Assembly: GCF_011762125.1 (NCBI RefSeq)
Contig: NZ_JAASQN010000007.1
Span: 129,239-193,238, forward strand
Length of the DNA: 64,000 bases
Source of the DNA: Sphingopyxis panaciterrae
GTDB taxonomy: Bacteria; Pseudomonadota; Alphaproteobacteria; Sphingomonadales; Sphingomonadaceae
Direction: 5' to 3'
This document shows positions 57,129 to 64,000 of the stretch, in pieces. The notes below the pieces were generated by a model. The model saw only the letters and a program-made list of their open reading frames with translations. It was not told the origin of the DNA and made no database searches. A program made the position numbers and the translations under genes. Every line of letters begins with the position of its first letter. Positions within the stretch are counted from its first letter, which is position 1.

Positions 57129-58661
57129 ATGACAAGCACCGACCTGCTCGCCGGCGACTTCGCCACGCTTCCCGACCTGATCCGCGCCCACGCCGCGGAA
57201 CGTCCCGATGCCATAGCCGCCGCCGACCCCGCGCGACGGCTGAGCTGGTCCGAACTGGACGCATTGATGGACCGTATCGCCGCGCGGTTGCAGCAGGACG
57301 GCTTCGCGAAAGGCGACCGTACTGCGGTCGCCGGGCTCAACAGCGTCGAACAAATGGCGGCCATCCTCGGCACGCTGCGCGCCGGCGGGGTCGCGGGGCT
57401 GGTGACCAACAGCGCGACCGGCGAACAGATGGCGGCGATGATCGCCGACACCGGCGCCCGTCACCTCTTCCTCGACAGCGCCGCCGCGGCCAGCCTCGAG
57501 GGGCAGGTGGTGACCGCCAGCGACCGGATCGCGATCGACGGCAGCGCCGCGGGCACGCCGCTCGATGCCTGGCTGGCGCTCGCCGGCGACACGCCGGTGG
57601 CGGTCGATATTCAGCCCGAAGACGGCTTCAACATCATCTATTCGTCGGGAACGACGGGCACGCCGAAGGGCATCATCCACAGCCATGCGCTCCGCTGGCA
57701 GCATATCATCCGCGGCGCTCCCGCTTATGGCCCCGCCGCGGTGACGATCCTTTCGACCCCGCTCTATTCGAACACGACGATGGCGAGTTTCATGCCGACG
57801 ATCGGATCGGGCGGCCAGACCGTGCTGATGCGGAAATTCGACGCGCGCGGCTTTCTGGAACTGGCGGCGCGCGAACGCGCGACCAACACGATGCTCGTCC
57901 CGGTCCAATATCGCCGCATCATGGCGCTCGAGGATTTCGAAAGCTTCGACCTGTCGAGCTTCATCATGAAATATTGCACCTCGGCGCCCTTCGCCGCGTC
58001 GCTGAAGGCCGATGTGCTGCAACGCTGGCCGGGCGGGCTCGTCGAAATCTATGGCATGACCGAGGGCGGCGCGGCGTTCATTCTCGAAGCGCACCAGTTC
58101 CCCGACAAGCTCCACACCGTCGGCCGCCCGGCGCCGGGCCATGTCGCGAAGGTGATCGACGAGGACGGCAATGAACTGCCGCAGGGTTCGGTCGGCGAAG
58201 TCGTCGGGCGCTCGCCCGCGATGATGACGGGATATAACAACCGCCCCGACGCGACGAAGGCGATGCACTGGTACGACGCCGACGGAAATCTCTTCTACCG
58301 CCACGGCGACATCGGCCGCATCGACGAAGAGGGTTTCCTGACGCTGATGGACCGCGCCAAGGACATGATCATCTCGGGCGGCTTCAACATCTTCCCGAGC
58401 GACCTCGAAGGCATATTGCTCGCCGACGACCGCGTCGTCGAGGCCGCCGTGGTCGGCATGCCGAGCGAGGAGTGGGGCGAAACCCCGGTCGCCTTCGCCG
58501 TCTTGAAGGACGGCGCCGATGCCGAAGCCGTGCGCGCCGACTGCAACGCCAAGGTCGGCAAGACGCAGCGGCTGAGCGGCCTCACCGTCGTCGACGAACT
58601 GCCGCGCAGCCCGATCGGCAAGGTGCTGAAGCGCGAATTGCGGGACAGCTACGCGCGGTAG
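57129..58661 (+). CDS. Acyl-CoA synthetase (AMP-forming)
   Basis: 510 aa ANL-family ligase. AMP-binding motif IYSSGTTGTPKGIIHSH, A5 YGMTEGGAAF, hinge region HGDIGRIDEEGFLTLMDRAKDMIISGGFN in two adjoining parts and C-terminal catalytic Lys in SPIGKVLKREL. It differs clearly from the other synthetase in sequence, so probably uses another acid. The start at 57129 lies 75 bases from the divergent pseudo-receiver regulator. A REP-type repeat follows the stop. Confidence 0.9.
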   Translation: MTSTDLLAGDFATLPDLIRAHAAERPDAIAAADPARRLSWSELDALMDRIAARLQQDGFAKGDRTAVAGLNSVEQMAAILGTLRAGGVAGLVTNSATGEQMAAMIADTGARHLFLDSAAAASLEGQVVTASDRIAIDGSAAGTPLDAWLALAGDTPVAVDIQPEDGFNIIYSSGTTGTPKGIIHSHALRWQHIIRGAPAYGPAAVTILSTPLYSNTTMASFMPTIGSGGQTVLMRKFDARGFLELAARERATNTMLVPVQYRRIMALEDFESFDLSSFIMKYCTSAPFAASLKADVLQRWPGGLVEIYGMTEGGAAFILEAHQFPDKLHTVGRPAPGHVAKVIDEDGNELPQGSVGEVVGRSPAMMTGYNNRPDATKAMHWYDADGNLFYRHGDIGRIDEEGFLTLMDRAKDMIISGGFNIFPSDLEGILLADDRVVEAAVVGMPSEEWGETPVAFAVLKDGADAEAVRADCNAKVGKTQRLSGLTVVDELPRSPIGKVLKRELRDSYAR

Positions 58662-58689
58662 CTTTCGGCCGCTTCCTGCCCTTTCCCTT

Positions 58690-58782
58690 CGTCATCCCGG
58701 GCTTGACCCGGGATCCCGCTTTTTGGAAGCTTAAGCAGTTTTTCGACAGCAAGCGGGACCCCGGATCAAGTCCGGGGTGACG
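58690..58782. repeat. Long inverted-repeat intergenic element, copy 3
   Basis: CGTCATCCCGGGCTTGACCC, GGGATCCCGC and, after a short centre, AGCGGGACCCCGGATCAAG with CCGGGGTGACG. Nearly the same as copy 2. CGTCCGCT...CAGCCCAAAACCGCCA at 58793-58819 is the inverted flank module seen beside other copies. It lies between the convergent acyl-CoA synthetase and NadR-like genes. Confidence 0.85.
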
Positions 58783-58842
58783 ATGAAGAAAACGTCCGCT
58801 CTCCAGCCCAAAACCGCCACTCGCCCCCTTCTGCTGAGCAGC

Positions 58843-59361
58843 TCACCCCAACCCCGCCGCCCCGATCGCCGCCAGCGCATTCTCGAGCCGCGCGTCGCCC
58901 TCACCCTCGACCCACGCCCATGCCAGCCCGCGCCGGTCGAGTTCGCCGATCGCGACGTCCATGAACTGGCGCCGCGCCAGGTCGCTGCCGAACAGCCGCG
59001 TGCCATCCTCTTCCCACGCAAGGTCCATCGCGGGGACGAGGTAGAGGTCGGCCACCGCGTCCCATGCATCGATCCGCGGCAGGCGCCGCCCGAGCAGCAT
59101 GATCGCCCATGCCTGCGTCATCAGCGGATCGGTGTCGGAGACGAGCCAGGCAGGCTTTGCCGCCAGCGCCGCCTCGGTTGCCGCGACATGCCCCTCGAAA
59201 ATCGCGAGCAGGTCGGCGGCGTCGAAGTCGGTGCCATGGGCTTCGCTATAGATGCGGCCATATTCGGGCACGACCACGCCGCCCAGCCGGGCCGCGAGCC
59301 GCGGCGCCAGCGTCGACTTGCCGGTGCTTTCGGCGCCGTGGAGGCAGATATGGCGCGTCAT
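58843..59361 (-). CDS. NadR-like AAA ATPase/kinase (nicotinamide riboside kinase-like)
   Basis: 172 aa P-loop protein. Walker A HGAESTGKSTLAPRLA (residues 8-23) and YGRIYSEAHG plus LVSDTDPLMTQAW resemble the ribosylnicotinamide kinase half of NadR (AAA_28 family). It lacks the nucleotidyltransferase and DNA-binding parts. It starts at the ATGA overlap with pnuC, a strong context match, since PnuC brings in nicotinamide riboside that this kinase would trap as NMN. Last gene of the carotenoid-NAD operon. Confidence 0.85.
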   Translation of the reverse strand: MTRHICLHGAESTGKSTLAPRLAARLGGVVVPEYGRIYSEAHGTDFDAADLLAIFEGHVAATEAALAAKPAWLVSDTDPLMTQAWAIMLLGRRLPRIDAWDAVADLYLVPAMDLAWEEDGTRLFGSDLARRQFMDVAIGELDRRGLAWAWVEGEGDARLENALAAIGAAGLG

Positions 59362-59927
59362 GCCGCCACCCGGCCGGGCGCGGCGGCGCGGCGCCACTGG
59401 ATCAGCCCGTCGATCGACAGGCCGAGCAGCACGACATAGACCGCGCTCGTCGCGTAAAGCCCGCGCCATGCAAAGAGCGGGATCGCGATCAGGTCGACGA
59501 GGATCCAGAGAAACCAGCTTTCGACCCGGCGCCGCGCGAGCAGCCATTGCGCGGTGATGCTGAGCATCGCGACCGCGCCGTCGATCCACGGCGCGGCGGC
59601 GTCGGTATGGCGGTGCATCATATAGCTCCACCCGACCCACGCCGCGACCGTCGTGCCGCCCCACGCGGCGCGCGCCCGCGGCGTCATCCAGCCGACGGGA
59701 ACGCCGCTCTCGTCACGCGCGCGCATCCAGGCGGCCCAACCATAGAGGTTGAGCGCAAGGAAAAAGCCCTGGAGCAGCATGTCGCTGTAGAGCCGCGCTT
59801 CATAGAAGACGATCGCGTAAAGGCTGACCGCGACGAGCGCGAAGGGATAATTCCAGACGCTGCGCAGCGCGACGAGCGCGACGTTGATCAGGACCAGCGC
59901 CGCCGCGATCCATTCAATCTCGCTCAT
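59358..59927 (-). CDS. pnuC: PnuC-type nicotinamide riboside/mononucleotide transporter
   Basis: 189 aa inner-membrane protein with about seven helices, the 3+1+3 SWEET-like fold of PnuC. Signatures include NVALVALRSVWNYPF, GFFLALNLYGWAAW and QWLLARRRVESWFLWILVDL. It facilitates entry of nicotinamide riboside, with trapping by the adjacent kinase. It overlaps crtB upstream and the kinase downstream by four bases each, so it is translated from the carotenoid message. Confidence 0.92.
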   Translation of the reverse strand: MSEIEWIAAALVLINVALVALRSVWNYPFALVAVSLYAIVFYEARLYSDMLLQGFFLALNLYGWAAWMRARDESGVPVGWMTPRARAAWGGTTVAAWVGWSYMMHRHTDAAAPWIDGAVAMLSITAQWLLARRRVESWFLWILVDLIAIPLFAWRGLYATSAVYVVLLGLSIDGLIQWRRAAAPGRVAA

Positions 59928-60883
59928 TCAGCCGCGCCAAGCCGGGGCCGTGTCCACAGCCCTTCGCGGCTGATCCGCCGCTGCGGCGGGCGGCGCAGCA
60001 CCGACCAGCCGGCTCGTGCGACCCAGCCAAGCTTGCCGAACAGCGACGTCCCCGCGCGGTGGTCCCATGCATGATCGCCGCGCGCCCGCACCTCGCGCGC
60101 GATGTCGCCATAAATGCCTGCCGCAGCTAGCACCGCCCAACGGCTGCGCGGGCCGAGCTTGCGCGCGCCCCAGCGCGCCGATGCTTCATATTCCTCGGCC
60201 ATTTCGGCCAGCCATTTCGCCATCACCGACAGCCGCCCGCGAAAGGCGGGGTGCATATGCTGCCCCGGCGGGATGTCGAGTTCGACCATCCATTCGACGG
60301 GCAGATAGCAGCGGTCGGCGGCGGCATCCTCGGCGACATCGCGCGCGATATTGGCGAGCTGGAACGCGATGCCCAGGTCCGACGCGCGGTCGAGCGTCGT
60401 CTCGTCGGCGGGCTCGATGCCCATGACCAGCGCCATCGCGACGCCGACCGCGCCCGCGACATGATAGGCATAGCGCAGCAGGTCCGCCTCGCTGCGCGGT
60501 CGCCAGTCGCGGGCATCGAGTTCGAAACCGGCGACGATATCGTCGATCACCGCGCGCGGAATCGCCACTTCGGTGAGCAGGAAACCGAGCGCGTCGAAGG
60601 CCGGATCGCCGATCGGATCGCCCGCGAACGCCCGGTCGGTCTGCGCCCGGATATGCGCGACCGCCACCGCCGGGTCATGGTTCGGCGTCATCGCGCCGCC
60701 ATGATCCTGCCCATCGGTCAGATCGTCGGCGGCGCGGCACCAGGCGTAGAGCAGCCAGACGCGTTCGCGCGTTTCGCGGTCGAAGAGCTGGCTGGCCAAG
60801 GCAAAACTTTTCGATCCGCGCGCGATGCTGTCGTGCGCGAAACCGTGGAGGGCATGCGCGTCATAGGCCCCCGCTTCGGCCAT
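59924..60883 (-). CDS. crtB: Phytoene synthase
   Basis: Condenses two geranylgeranyl-PP to phytoene. 319 aa. First aspartate-rich motif in WCRAADDLTDGQD (about residues 48-60) and second in GIAFQLANIARDVAEDAAADR (about 175-195), then CYLPVEWM. It starts with a one-base TAATG overlap with the LOG-family gene and is followed by pnuC at ATGA. With crtI and crtY it gives lycopene and beta-carotene, precursors of sphingomonad xanthophylls such as nostoxanthin. Confidence 0.94.
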   Translation of the reverse strand: MAEAGAYDAHALHGFAHDSIARGSKSFALASQLFDRETRERVWLLYAWCRAADDLTDGQDHGGAMTPNHDPAVAVAHIRAQTDRAFAGDPIGDPAFDALGFLLTEVAIPRAVIDDIVAGFELDARDWRPRSEADLLRYAYHVAGAVGVAMALVMGIEPADETTLDRASDLGIAFQLANIARDVAEDAAADRCYLPVEWMVELDIPPGQHMHPAFRGRLSVMAKWLAEMAEEYEASARWGARKLGPRSRWAVLAAAGIYGDIAREVRARGDHAWDHRAGTSLFGKLGWVARAGWSVLRRPPQRRISREGLWTRPRLGAAE

Positions 60884-61464
60884 TAAAGATCGTCGGCCTT
60901 CATCGCGAAAATCGTCTTGTGCGGAACATGGGCCGCCATTTTTTCGAGCAGTTCGTCGAGCCCCGCATCGACGATCATGATCCCGGCGTGCGCGGCGCGG
61001 ACAAAGCCGACCTCGGCCATCTTGCGGTTGAAGGCGATCAGTTCATTGTAAAAACCCGCGGCATTGAGCAGCCCGACCGGCTTCGCATGATAGCCAAGCT
61101 GCGCCCAGCTGATCGCTTCCCACAGTTCGTCCATCGTCCCGACCCCGCCGGGGATGGTCAGGAAACCGTCGGAGAGGTCAGTGAACATGCGCTTGCGTTC
61201 GTGCATGCCGCTGACGACGTGCAATTCGGTGCAACCGCGGTGCGCGACCTCGGCGCCGACGAGCGCCTCGGGAATGATCCCGATCACCTCGCCGCCCGCT
61301 TCCAATGCGCTGTCGGCGACCGCACCCATCAGCCCGAGCCGGCCGCCGCCATAGACGACCCCGATGCCGCGTGTCGCCAGCGTGCGCCCGACATGGCGCG
61401 CGGTTTCGATATAGATCGGATCCTCGGGGGTTGCGGACCCGCAATAGACGGCAAGGCGTTTCAT
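60883..61464 (-). CDS. LOG family protein (nucleoside 5'-monophosphate phosphoribohydrolase-like)
   Basis: 193 aa Rossmann-fold enzyme. AVYCGSATPEDP opens the fold and GVVYGGGRLGLMG is the phosphate loop. HERKRMF and IPGGVGTMDELWEAISWAQLG are the LOG signatures (PGGxGTxxE) seen in cytokinin-activating lonely guy proteins and bacterial YgdH-like hydrolases that release base and ribose 5-phosphate. It lies between crtI (ATGA overlap) and crtB (one-base overlap). Link to carotenoids is not obvious; link to nucleotide or NAD salvage downstream is more natural. Confidence 0.92.
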   Translation of the reverse strand: MKRLAVYCGSATPEDPIYIETARHVGRTLATRGIGVVYGGGRLGLMGAVADSALEAGGEVIGIIPEALVGAEVAHRGCTELHVVSGMHERKRMFTDLSDGFLTIPGGVGTMDELWEAISWAQLGYHAKPVGLLNAAGFYNELIAFNRKMAEVGFVRAAHAGIMIVDAGLDELLEKMAAHVPHKTIFAMKADDL

Positions 61465-62939
61465 ATATCTTCCAACATCAATCGGGCGGTCGCCTTGGCG
61501 CTGCCTACGACCCCCGGAATACCCGCCCCCGGATGCGTCCCGGCGCCGACGAAGTAAAGGTTTGAAATCAGGTCGTCGCGGTTGTGGGCGCGGAACCAGG
61601 CGCTTTGCCACAGGACAGGCTCGAGGCTGAACGCGCTGCCGAGATGCGCCGACAGGTCGCGGCCGAAATCGGCGGGGGTGTAGTGAAAGCGGGTGACGAT
61701 ATTGGCGCGGAGGCCGGGCGCGACGCGGCGCTCGACCTCGTCCAATATCGCATCGGCGAAACGCGCGCCGAAGTCGCCGTCCCAGTCGGCCTGCGCCTTG
61801 CCGAGATGCGCGACGGGGGCGAGCGCGTAGAAGGTCGAATGCCCCGGCGGCGCCATGCCGGGGTCGGTGACGCTCGGGTGATGAAGATAGAGCGAGAAGT
61901 CCGGCGGAACGACGCCGCCATAAATATCATCGAGCAGTCCCTTGTAGCGCGGACCGAACAGGATGCTGTGATGCGCGATGTCGGGATAGTCGCCCTTCAC
62001 CCCGAAATGGACGACGAACAGCGACGGCGACCAGCGCTTGCGCGTCAGCGACTTCGCCACCCTGGCGCCGCGCGGATGACCGGCGAGCAACGCCTTATAG
62101 CTGTGCATCAGGTCGCCGTTGCATACGACCATGTCGGCGTCGGCGTGCCAGCCGCCCGCCGTCGTCACGCCGGTCGCGCGATCGCCGGCGGTGTCGATCT
62201 TCAGCGCCGGATCGCCGAGCTTCAGCGCCCCGCCCAGCCGCTCGAACAATCGCACCATGCCGCCGACCAGCGCGTTGGTGCCACCGCGCGCGAACCAGAC
62301 GCCGCCGTCCTTTTCGATCGTGTGGATCAGCGCGTAGATCGCGCTGGTCGTCATCGGATTGCCGCCGACCAGCAAGGTGTGAAATGACAGCGCCTGCCGC
62401 AGCCGCTCGTCCTGCACATAGGAAGAAACGATCGAATAAACGCTGCGCCACGCCTGATATTTCATCAGCGCCGGCGCCGCGCGGATCATCGAGGCGAAGT
62501 CGAGAAAGGCGACCGCGCCGAGTTTCACATAACCCTGTTCGTAGACGCCCTTCGAATAGGCAAGAAAGCGGTCGTAGCCGTCGATATCGGCGGGGTGGAG
62601 CTTGGCGATTTCGGCGCGCAGCGCGGCCTCGTCGTTCGAATAGTCGAAATTCGTCCCGTCGGGCCAGTTCAGCCGGTAAAAGGGCATGACCGGCACCAGA
62701 TCGACGTCGCCCGCCATGTCCTGCCCGCTCAGTGCCCAAAGTTCCTCCAGGCACGGCGGGTCGGTAATCACCGTCGGCCCGGCATCGAAGATAAAACCGT
62801 CCGTTTTCCAGTGATAGGCCCGCCCGCCGGGCTGGTCGCGCGCCTCGACGATCGTCGTTTCAACGCCCGCCGATTGCAGCCGGATCGCGAGCGCGAGGCC
62901 GCCGAAGCCGGCGCCGATGACGATCGCGCGGCGGGTCAT
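61461..62939 (-). CDS. crtI: Phytoene desaturase
   Basis: FAD-dependent desaturase/isomerase of 492 aa converting phytoene stepwise to lycopene at the membrane. The dinucleotide motif is VIGAGFGGLALAIRL (residues 7-21) followed by VEARDQPGGRAY. The C-terminal signature is LYFVGAGTHPGAGIPGV. Start ATG 62939 overlaps crtY (ATGA), and its stop overlaps the LOG gene likewise. An in-frame open reading frame continues upstream into crtY but that part is antisense-like noise. Confidence 0.94.
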   Translation of the reverse strand: MTRRAIVIGAGFGGLALAIRLQSAGVETTIVEARDQPGGRAYHWKTDGFIFDAGPTVITDPPCLEELWALSGQDMAGDVDLVPVMPFYRLNWPDGTNFDYSNDEAALRAEIAKLHPADIDGYDRFLAYSKGVYEQGYVKLGAVAFLDFASMIRAAPALMKYQAWRSVYSIVSSYVQDERLRQALSFHTLLVGGNPMTTSAIYALIHTIEKDGGVWFARGGTNALVGGMVRLFERLGGALKLGDPALKIDTAGDRATGVTTAGGWHADADMVVCNGDLMHSYKALLAGHPRGARVAKSLTRKRWSPSLFVVHFGVKGDYPDIAHHSILFGPRYKGLLDDIYGGVVPPDFSLYLHHPSVTDPGMAPPGHSTFYALAPVAHLGKAQADWDGDFGARFADAILDEVERRVAPGLRANIVTRFHYTPADFGRDLSAHLGSAFSLEPVLWQSAWFRAHNRDDLISNLYFVGAGTHPGAGIPGVVGSAKATARLMLEDI

Positions 62940-64000
62940 TGCCAGTCGAAACTGCGCAGCGCCGCGATCGCGCGGCCGACACGCACCGGCGGCTTCCCCG
63001 CCAGGATGCGCAGCTTGTCCGCGGTCCGCGACCGCCCCGCATAGAAGCGCGCGATCAGCCCTGCGGGCAAGCGATAAAAGCGCTGGAAGATGCGATAGCG
63101 CGCATCGGGTTCGGCCGCCCGGAACAGCATCGCGCCGAGCATGCGATAGAAACGCTGGCGCCGCCACGCCGCCGCCGCGCGGTCGCGAAGGATCGCGGGG
63201 AGATCGGGCCGGCCGGCCAGATCGGGCAATATCGCCGCGGTGCGCACCGCATCGGGGAGCGAATAGCCGGTCGTCGCATGGAACGCCCCGGCGCGCACCC
63301 CGATCCGCGCGGTGCGGTCGGACGCGGGCCACAGCCGTTCGAAGTCGCCCGCGATCACCACCGGCAGCACCCCCGTCTCCTCGCGCCCCGTCTCCTCGCG
63401 CCCCGTCGCCGCGAGCTCCCAGCCCTGCGCCGCGGCATAGGCGGTGATGCGATCACCGATCGCCGCGATGTCGAGATCGGGGTCGTCGCTGTAATAGGTA
63501 TCCTCGACGAACAGGGTCTCGGCATCGAAGGGCAACAGATAGACGAAGCGATAGCCATCGGCCTGCTCGACGGTCGCATCCATCACCACCGGACGCTCGA
63601 CCCCATGCCCGCCCTTGATCGTCAGCGCGCGGCCGACGAACTTCTGCCAGCCGCAGACCAAAGTCGGGAATTTCACCGCGCCGCGCGCATCGATGACATG
63701 CTTCGCCGACAGGCGCCCGCCGCGCGACAGCAGCAGATGATCGGGCGCGACATGCTTGGCGCGATCGGCGATGACCGCGCCATCGGGCAGCGCGGCGGCG
63801 ACCGCCTCGGCCAATGCCTCGCCGGTGATGCTTTTATATCCCATCCGCACGCTGCGCTGGTGCGAGGGAAAGCGCACGTCATATTTCGGCCAGTGATGGC
63901 GGACGAGCGGCGCGACGAGCCAGCGGTCCTGTTTGGCGATATCGCTGTCGAAGAAGGACCAGACATGGTTGCCGCCCACCGGCCCCGGTTCGATCAGCCG
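62936..64000 (-). CDS. crtY: Lycopene beta-cyclase, C-terminal part (5' end outside window)
   Basis: The frame is open to the window edge; 354 residues are visible. It begins LIEPGPVGGNHVWSFF, a diagnostic CrtY stretch, so the N-terminal FAD-binding GxGxxG is missing. Later signatures are VIDARGAVKF, FVYLLPFDAETLFVEDTYYSD and RIGVRAGAFHATTGYSLPDAV. The enzyme cyclises both ends of lycopene to beta-carotene at the membrane. A 15-base unit (63375-63389) is repeated at once (63390-63404), giving GREETGREETG in a loop. First visible gene of the operon. Confidence 0.93.
   Translation of the reverse strand, partial: RLIEPGPVGGNHVWSFFDSDIAKQDRWLVAPLVRHHWPKYDVRFPSHQRSVRMGYKSITGEALAEAVAAALPDGAVIADRAKHVAPDHLLLSRGGRLSAKHVIDARGAVKFPTLVCGWQKFVGRALTIKGGHGVERPVVMDATVEQADGYRFVYLLPFDAETLFVEDTYYSDDPDLDIAAIGDRITAYAAAQGWELAATGREETGREETGVLPVVIAGDFERLWPASDRTARIGVRAGAFHATTGYSLPDAVRTAAILPDLAGRPDLPAILRDRAAAAWRRQRFYRMLGAMLFRAAEPDARYRIFQRFYRLPAGLIARFYAGRSRTADKLRILAGKPPVRVGRAIAALRSFDWQ

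Overview
The window reads as chromosomal DNA of a sphingomonad (Alphaproteobacteria, order Sphingomonadales; Sphingopyxis or a close relative is my best guess). The grounds are high GC content with strong GC bias at third codon positions, two TonB-dependent receptors, a crtY-crtI-crtB carotenoid cluster, an HWE-type histidine kinase, the B3 metallo-beta-lactamase tail, and sphingomonad-type intergenic palindromes (CGTCATCCCGG... paired with ...CCGGGGTGACG). No phage, insertion sequence, integrase, rRNA or CRISPR array was seen. One tRNA gene (Val, UAC) is present.

Layout. 0-5.4 kb: the tail of a subclass B3 metallo-beta-lactamase, a secreted unknown, a secreted M28 peptidase, a glutathione S-transferase (minus) and a CHASE-HWE histidine kinase. 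5.4-13.1 kb: a plus-strand block of a fused 5-oxoprolinase/hydantoinase, the DUF969 and DUF979 membrane proteins, a DUF2891 protein and a LacI-type regulator. This looks like uptake and hydrolysis of a lactam such as 5-oxoproline. 13.2-25 kb: a diguanylate cyclase, a MarR regulator, PiT phosphate and CorA/ZntB-type transporters, the ohr-ohrR peroxide pair with two palindromic operators, a PPK2 polyphosphate kinase, two exported proteins, and an OmpR/EnvZ-like pair divergent from a MipA/OmpV outer-membrane protein. 25-31 kb: vapBC, aconitase, two small membrane proteins and an exported amidohydrolase. 31.5-39.2 kb: a sulfate-ester scavenging operon (AtsK-like dioxygenase, ABC importer, arylsulfatase) convergent with a TonB receptor.

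39.5-46.6 kb: a four-gene minus-strand catabolic operon (TonB receptor, amidohydrolase with an altered metal motif, two serine beta-lactamase-like hydrolases) that ends about 500 bp from the 3' end of tRNA-Val. Its substrate is unknown, and it is one of the two most interesting loci. 47.2-52.4 kb: a regulator, an exported nuclease, then a tightly packed crcB-rluC-paiB-like-membrane protein-ATP12 run, preceded by a triple tandem palindrome. 52.6-58.7 kb: fatty or aromatic acid CoA metabolism (crotonase, kappa-GST/HCCA-isomerase-like protein, lipoprotein, two acyl-CoA synthetases) with an orphan regulator whose receiver domain is degenerate. 58.8-64 kb: a translationally coupled minus-strand operon crtY-crtI-LOG-crtB-pnuC-nadR-like, combining carotenoid synthesis with nucleotide and NAD-precursor functions.

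Assignments rest on recognised motifs and neighbourhoods. No database search was run. Starts were chosen from visible Shine-Dalgarno sequences, overlaps and family length. Very long open frames antisense to oplAH, acnA and the pit region were treated as GC-rich shadows.
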